DNA from: Treponema primitia ZAS-1
Lineage (GTDB): Bacteria; Spirochaetota; Spirochaetia; Treponematales; Breznakiellaceae
NCBI RefSeq assembly: GCF_000297095.1
Contig: NZ_AEEA01000092.1
Location: 1 to 29,212, forward strand
Direction: 5' to 3'
DNA length: 29,212 nucleotides
A program made the position numbers and the translations under genes. The notes beneath the pieces were generated by a model that made no database searches, was not told the DNA's origin, and worked only from the letters and a program-made list of their open reading frames with translations. Positions 23,992 through 29,212 of the stretch are shown one piece after another (positions within the stretch are counted from its first letter, which is position 1; each line of letters begins with the position of its first letter).

Positions 23992-26900
23992 ATGATGATA
24001 TCGTTTATTAAGAAAAGCGTGGTTGTGGCTTTAGCGGTTGGGATTCTGATTTCCTGCGATAATCCTATTCAAACCGGATTAGGCAACCGTGTAGACATTA
24101 CCGGACCGGAAGTAACCGTTCTTGATCCCGAAGCAGGGGATTACCTCAACGGCCTGGTAAACTTTAATGTCTTTGCAGATGACGATATCAAGGTGGAAGG
24201 TGTCTTTGTATACGCCGCCATGGAAGGAAATTTCCAAAAGGAAAGCCCCCAATGGATAGGAATTAGCCCGCCGGAGAATGGAAAGATCTGGACTTGGCAG
24301 AAAAATACCACCAATGAGGAGGATGGTATCCTCCTGGCGCGGTTCCGGGCGGTGGATAATACCGGAAAAGCAAGCGAAACCGAGATTTTATCCTATACGA
24401 TCAAGAATTTACCCCCCCGGATCGACCTCAATATCCCCAATTTCAGCCTCATAGACCGGACCCAGCTGCTTGAAGAGGAGCTTGCCGTCGCAAATAACGG
24501 GCTTTCCATTGATTCCGGCGGTGTTTTGATCGGGTATGCCACGGATATTCAGGGCGTTCGGTACCAATCCCCCAAAATTAAGTTCTGGCGCGAAGGTACG
24601 CCCAAGCCATCCTACTGGTCCGAGGTGGATGTGCCGGTTTGGGGGGACATTGACCCCGCATCCTCCCTGGCAAGTTCAAAGGGACGGGAATTCCGGTATT
24701 ACATCACGGATCACCAGGAAATAGACGATTTGGACCCAAGCAAATATAAGGATCCCCGGCTCGCCAACCCCATGGAGGTGGGAGATTACCGGGTCCAGTT
24801 CCAGGTTACCGATACCAGCAAGGGCGAAGGGATCAGTACGATTTTCCCGCCCTCCTACAACATCGAAGGCATTGACTACGATTACCTGAAAGTCCATGTG
24901 GTCGCCTCCTACGAAACACCCCGCCTGGAAGTAAACTTTACCCCCAATAACACCTACCAGGGCGAAGCCTTTCTCGTCGAAGCCAAGGCATCCCACTCCA
25001 TGGGCATCGGCGAGGTAGATCTACTGGTCAGAAAATCCGGCGAAACGACCCTCCACACCCTTGCATGGGAAGCAAATGCCGAAAACCTGCAGGATCTGGA
25101 TATCAACGGTACGGCCACCAAATCCCGCACCGTGGAAAGCTTTTTCATAATCCCCGGCGGCTACTACATAAAAACCGATGGCGACACCTTCCTGTTTGAC
25201 TCGGGAACCTACGAATTTACCGTTCAGGCCGTCTCCCGGGCCGGGGCGCGGTTCAGCCATACCCAAACCATCTACATCGACAACACCCGCCCCACGGTAC
25301 AAATAACCCGGGTAGCCCCCGGCGTCTATGTGGACCCCGCCGAACCCAATACGTATACCAAAAAGTACTATGATCAGGATACTCCCTACTTCAATGTGGA
25401 TAACGGTCTCAATATTAAGGAAGCGTATATCGTAAACGGCAGGGTGACCATTAACGTGGCCCCCTTCGACCAGAACGGCCTGGGAATCCACGAAGTGGAT
25501 GCCGCGGGCAGGGAAATACGGCGCCTCCGCTACCTCCTGGCCAGGGTGAATTACGATGGCAACGATCTCGCCGACCCCTCCAGCCAATCGGCTAAACTGG
25601 CCAGTATCCTGCCGCTGAGAAACGGCGTCCTGGACAGGGATGTTATGTACGACCCCCAACTGGGGGTTGAACGTGCTTGGGTACCCTATGGCAATGGCGC
25701 GTGGATGGCGGGATTCATGGATAAGCTCCTGGACTCCCCCGATACGGGCAGCACCGGCATAAGTTCCCCGGGAGCGGACATGATAACCCTGAATACCAAC
25801 CTGGCGGTCCCCGGAAATGAGGGTGAACTGTACCTATTTATCACCGCCAAGGATAAGGCCAATAACCTGGCCGCCCTGCTCAAGGGAACCGACACCATCG
25901 GCTACCACCTCCGGGTAAACCAGGGTTCGGATATGCCCTACGTTACCTTTACCGATATCAACGACACCGTAGACACACCGGCAAAACTGCAGGGCGCCTA
26001 TGAGAATATCATGGAATCCTCGGTCCGTATCCGGGGAACCCTGGAGGACGATGACGGTATTCTGGTCAGCCCGGAATCTGTACAGTTCAGGATCCTCAAA
26101 GAGGGAGATCCGGAGACCAATGAAAAAATAATACCCTTCAACGCCGAGCTGTATAGCGGCCGGGAAGGTAAATCCCTTTCCTTTAACTTTAGCCGCCAGG
26201 ATCTGGGGCAAGCCGGTATAACCGGCGACGCCGTCCTTCCCGACGGCGTGTACCGCTTAATGGTATATATAGCGGACGATGCCACCAAGAAGGACGGCGC
26301 CCCCGCATTGAGTAACGAGCCCCTAAAACAGGTTTGGTTTGCCCTTGACGCCGAATCCCCGGGGGTTGATATCATTGGCATCCAAAACAATGACTTTGTA
26401 TCGGAAGAGTTGGACATGAAGGTTGATGTGTCCGATGCCAACGGCCCCCTGCAGTTGGAAGTCAGACCCCCCCAATTAATGTATGAGCCCACCGCGCTCC
26501 AATACTGGAATCTTGATTACCTCCGGTGGATTAGCAGCGGGGTCCCGTCCGCAATCTGGTTTAACACCCCCGTAATCGACCCCGCTCTGCACTATAACTT
26601 TGGCTCCTACGGCGCGGCCAAGCTTGCCGCCACAGGAAAGACTGAGGCGGATCTGATAAGCTATATTACCAGCTACGTGCTGCCGGGCGTACCCTCTATT
26701 GCGGCGCCGGTAACCACCACGGCCGATGGCAAAATAACCACGCAATATAATTTCCATGTAACGGGTATTGATAATAGTACGTCCACTCCTCACCTTACGG
26801 TGGGGCTGATCGCCCAGGATAGGTTCCTCAAGACAACCCCAAAAACCCTCGCGGTACAGCTGGATAAAGAAAAACCCCATATTGACATTACCAATTATTC

Positions 26901-29212
26901 CCCCAACATACGGTGGTTCCAGGGATTCGGTCAAATAAGCGGCAGAGTCTGGGATCCCTATAACTCCCTCGAAACGACCGAAGCGGCCGCCACGGGACAT
27001 GTCCGCCAGATCTATTATAAGAAAATCGCCTGGACAACCCCCTCAGCCGAACCGCCCGCCCCGGGCCTTCCGGGCCTCAACAGCGAAGAAATCACAAGCG
27101 CCGGCTGGTTCCCGGCGACCATAGATTTCCCAAATGAAACCAAAGCGGGCTGGTCCGTTACGATTGGCGAAACCGGTGAGGCTGAAGGGATCTACACCCT
27201 GTACCTCTATGCAGTGGACCAGGCCGGCAACCGCGGCCCGGATTCTCCCCTGGCAAGCCAGCGATACGGTTTGGATATGGGAGATCCCACCATATCTATC
27301 ACCGTGGGGAATGTCCACACCGGCGGTATTTCCACCGCAATCCCCGACCAATTTGATCCTCCCCCCTACCGGGATGACCGGTATGATCTTTCCGGGAACA
27401 TTGCGGATACCTGGGGCTTGCATACATTCACCATAACCCAGAGCAAAGTGGGCGTGGCGGACAGTATAGATATCACCAGCCAGCTTACAGCACCGTTAAG
27501 TACCGGCGCCCTATCCCTCAACTGGGAGTTGCTTGCCCTGCCCAGAGACATGACCACCGGCGCGGTTATTCCCGATCTGTCTTCACACAACTATGACGGC
27601 ACCTATACCTATACCTTCACCCTGATCGATATGGCCGGCCGCACACCAGCCCCCACCGCCATAAAGCAGATCGTGTACATAGACACCAGGCCGCCGGAGG
27701 TCACGGTGAGTGCACCCCACAGTGTTGACCTTGCAAACCCGGGTAACGGTACACGGGCCTTCTTCACGAGCGAGAATATAGACATTTCCGGCTCCGCTAC
27801 CGACAAGTCCCCCGGTACGGTGACGAAAATTTACTATTATGACGCCCCTGACACCACGCCTGCCCCGCCTGCTACCTTTGACAATTGGACACAATACGGC
27901 GGTACCGACATCAATGCCTGGCGTATCAACACGGCTATTACGAACAACCCAGTTGAAGGGAACCGGCGTATATGGATTGTGGCTGTAGACCAACTGGGTC
28001 ACCGGAACGCAAGCTTAGACTACACCAACAGCGCCACGGACATCGGGCCGGCCACGCTAAGCGAAACATACTTCCCCTATTCCTATGATAAGGATGTGCC
28101 GTTGTTAACGGAAACTTCGATTGGAGCAGGCGGCAAGTGGGTGGGCAGCGAGTTCACCCTGGATGGAACCGTTGGCGATTCCAATGCCCTACGGTCCCTC
28201 AAAGTAACCCAGACCAAGGGCGGCACTACTTCCTATGACGTAACCATTGACCTGATTAACGACCCCGGAGCCGCCGCCAATTTGAAGGGTTTAGGCTACC
28301 CCGGCTATTCCGGGAGCTACCCTGACTTTGGCGCTTCACCTTTTAATTCCGGCGCCAACTGGAGTACCGGCCAAAAATGGAACAATGGCGGCACACCGTT
28401 GTTTAACCCCCTGGACAAACTGCCCCTGACCAGCAGCGGAGCCCATGTTGAGGATACGGATCCTAACAAGAGCGGCTCCTATCACTATGTCATAGTCGCC
28501 ACCGACATAACCGGCAGAACAACCACGGTTGAACGGGATGTAATAGTGGATATTACCCCTCCCACCGTTACCATTGCCAATGCTCTTGCGCATCCGCTCT
28601 TAAAATGGTTCAAGGGAGTCGCCATCATAAACGGTTCCGTTTGGGATCCCCGTTCGGGCGCTGAAACTGAAGCAAGCGCTTCCGGCGTGGTCAATAAGCT
28701 CTACTATAAAATAACCTCCCCGGACGCCGGTGGGAGCTATCCGGCCGACGACACAGCCCTGGCCACCTGGTCTTCGGCTCCCATGGAATTCCCGAATACC
28801 GCCAAATCATCCTGGAGTATTTCTATCCCGGATACCGAACTGGAAGGGAAATACAGCCTATACCTTTTTGCGGTTGACCAGGCGGGAAACCGCAGTCCCA
28901 TGGTGCATCAGGATTATGGGATTGATAAAACTTCCCCGGTCATAGAGATCAAGGTGGATACAGACAGTACCGGTAGTGCCGCCACGGTTAGTCCCATCGA
29001 CCGTAAGGCTATTTTCAACCTTACCGGAACCATAACGGAAGCCACCTCCGGTCTGCAAACATTCACCATTACCCAGCGTAAGGACGGAGGAACGCCCATC
29101 TCCATCACCAGTGCGATAGCGTCCTTCACTCCCGGTGTTACCACACCGCCGGCTTTCAGCAGGGAGCTTGCATCCCTGCCCAGAAAACCCGATGGCTCGA
29201 TTATTGACACTA
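23992..29212 (+). CDS. Giant Ig-like repeat surface lipoprotein, copy 2 (3' end outside window)
   Basis: Reading line by line, the frame stays open from the ATG at 23992 to the window edge (1740 codons visible). Like copy 1 it starts ATGATG, with an AGGGG ribosome site better spaced for the second ATG, and has a signal peptide with lipobox LISC (Cys22). Residues 1 to about 646 closely match copy 1 residues 1-639, with one clear 8-residue gain (IDDLDPSKYK in place of PG, around 24719). Beyond residue 647 only the module pattern and scattered motifs match (SDANGPLQLEVRPP). Module linkers occur at 786, 958, 1095, 1231, 1366, 1520 and 1645, close to 783, 948, 1121, 1244, 1384, 1542 and 1678 in copy 1. 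The alternating A/B order is retained, so the full protein is probably also several thousand residues. Same predicted surface location. Confidence 0.9.
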   Translation, partial: MMISFIKKSVVVALAVGILISCDNPIQTGLGNRVDITGPEVTVLDPEAGDYLNGLVNFNVFADDDIKVEGVFVYAAMEGNFQKESPQWIGISPPENGKIWTWQKNTTNEEDGILLARFRAVDNTGKASETEILSYTIKNLPPRIDLNIPNFSLIDRTQLLEEELAVANNGLSIDSGGVLIGYATDIQGVRYQSPKIKFWREGTPKPSYWSEVDVPVWGDIDPASSLASSKGREFRYYITDHQEIDDLDPSKYKDPRLANPMEVGDYRVQFQVTDTSKGEGISTIFPPSYNIEGIDYDYLKVHVVASYETPRLEVNFTPNNTYQGEAFLVEAKASHSMGIGEVDLLVRKSGETTLHTLAWEANAENLQDLDINGTATKSRTVESFFIIPGGYYIKTDGDTFLFDSGTYEFTVQAVSRAGARFSHTQTIYIDNTRPTVQITRVAPGVYVDPAEPNTYTKKYYDQDTPYFNVDNGLNIKEAYIVNGRVTINVAPFDQNGLGIHEVDAAGREIRRLRYLLARVNYDGNDLADPSSQSAKLASILPLRNGVLDRDVMYDPQLGVERAWVPYGNGAWMAGFMDKLLDSPDTGSTGISSPGADMITLNTNLAVPGNEGELYLFITAKDKANNLAALLKGTDTIGYHLRVNQGSDMPYVTFTDINDTVDTPAKLQGAYENIMESSVRIRGTLEDDDGILVSPESVQFRILKEGDPETNEKIIPFNAELYSGREGKSLSFNFSRQDLGQAGITGDAVLPDGVYRLMVYIADDATKKDGAPALSNEPLKQVWFALDAESPGVDIIGIQNNDFVSEELDMKVDVSDANGPLQLEVRPPQLMYEPTALQYWNLDYLRWISSGVPSAIWFNTPVIDPALHYNFGSYGAAKLAATGKTEADLISYITSYVLPGVPSIAAPVTTTADGKITTQYNFHVTGIDNSTSTPHLTVGLIAQDRFLKTTPKTLAVQLDKEKPHIDITNYSPNIRWFQGFGQISGRVWDPYNSLETTEAAATGHVRQIYYKKIAWTTPSAEPPAPGLPGLNSEEITSAGWFPATIDFPNETKAGWSVTIGETGEAEGIYTLYLYAVDQAGNRGPDSPLASQRYGLDMGDPTISITVGNVHTGGISTAIPDQFDPPPYRDDRYDLSGNIADTWGLHTFTITQSKVGVADSIDITSQLTAPLSTGALSLNWELLALPRDMTTGAVIPDLSSHNYDGTYTYTFTLIDMAGRTPAPTAIKQIVYIDTRPPEVTVSAPHSVDLANPGNGTRAFFTSENIDISGSATDKSPGTVTKIYYYDAPDTTPAPPATFDNWTQYGGTDINAWRINTAITNNPVEGNRRIWIVAVDQLGHRNASLDYTNSATDIGPATLSETYFPYSYDKDVPLLTETSIGAGGKWVGSEFTLDGTVGDSNALRSLKVTQTKGGTTSYDVTIDLINDPGAAANLKGLGYPGYSGSYPDFGASPFNSGANWSTGQKWNNGGTPLFNPLDKLPLTSSGAHVEDTDPNKSGSYHYVIVATDITGRTTTVERDVIVDITPPTVTIANALAHPLLKWFKGVAIINGSVWDPRSGAETEASASGVVNKLYYKITSPDAGGSYPADDTALATWSSAPMEFPNTAKSSWSISIPDTELEGKYSLYLFAVDQAGNRSPMVHQDYGIDKTSPVIEIKVDTDSTGSAATVSPIDRKAIFNLTGTITEATSGLQTFTITQRKDGGTPISITSAIASFTPGVTTPPAFSRELASLPRKPDGSIIDT

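Larger units (their letters stand above)
23700..25930 (+). repeat. Duplicated segment, copy 2 (leader plus N-terminal ~646 codons)
   Basis: Direct repeat partner of 4660-6868, about 19 kb downstream in the same orientation. It contains small in-frame insertions and deletions relative to copy 1, all preserving the frame. Direct repeats of this length could recombine to fuse the two genes and delete the Rpn gene. Confidence 0.8.

Overview
The window suggests a spirochaete, most likely a Treponema-like gut species. The evidence is two giant lipoproteins with the relaxed spirochaetal lipobox L-I-S-C, long runs of Ig-like modules, and a PD-(D/E)XK Rpn/transposase-family gene. This assignment rests on recognition of protein families, not on a database search.

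Left part (1-4437): the proximal end of an integrative genetic element. Every gene is on the minus strand and points away from a tRNA-Cys gene (4438-4509). Starting from the tRNA, the order is: tyrosine recombinase, an AT-rich unknown 248-aa cargo gene translationally coupled to it, a short control region with two perfect palindromes, an Xis/AlpA-like HTH protein, a RepA/DnaB-type AAA ATPase, and a VRR-NUC nuclease coupled to the ATPase. Integrase and excisionase would move the element at the 3' end of tRNA-Cys. The ATPase and nuclease look like its replication module. The distal att site and any further genes lie beyond base 1.

Middle (4510-22650): a 440-bp non-coding leader region, then one 17.6-kb ORF (5879 codons) for a giant surface lipoprotein of roughly 0.6 MDa. 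By hand count it has about 35 Ig-like modules. For more than 2000 residues two module types alternate strictly, making a super-repeat of about 250-300 residues. A TIG-like domain and a propeller-like repeat region cap the C-terminus. A bidirectional-looking hairpin terminator follows.

Right part (22658-29212): a minus-strand Rpn-family nuclease/transposase gene, then a second giant lipoprotein gene that starts at 23992 and runs open off the window edge (1740 codons visible). The two giant genes are colinear paralogues. Their first ~640 residues and about 290 bp of upstream DNA are clearly duplicated, and then they diverge sharply.

The most interesting non-coding signal is a hairpin followed by a T-run just before the ribosome-binding site of both giant genes. 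Its stem is kept by two compensatory base-pair changes between the copies, which points to a shared RNA leader element such as an attenuator. No CRISPR array, rRNA or complete insertion sequence was seen.
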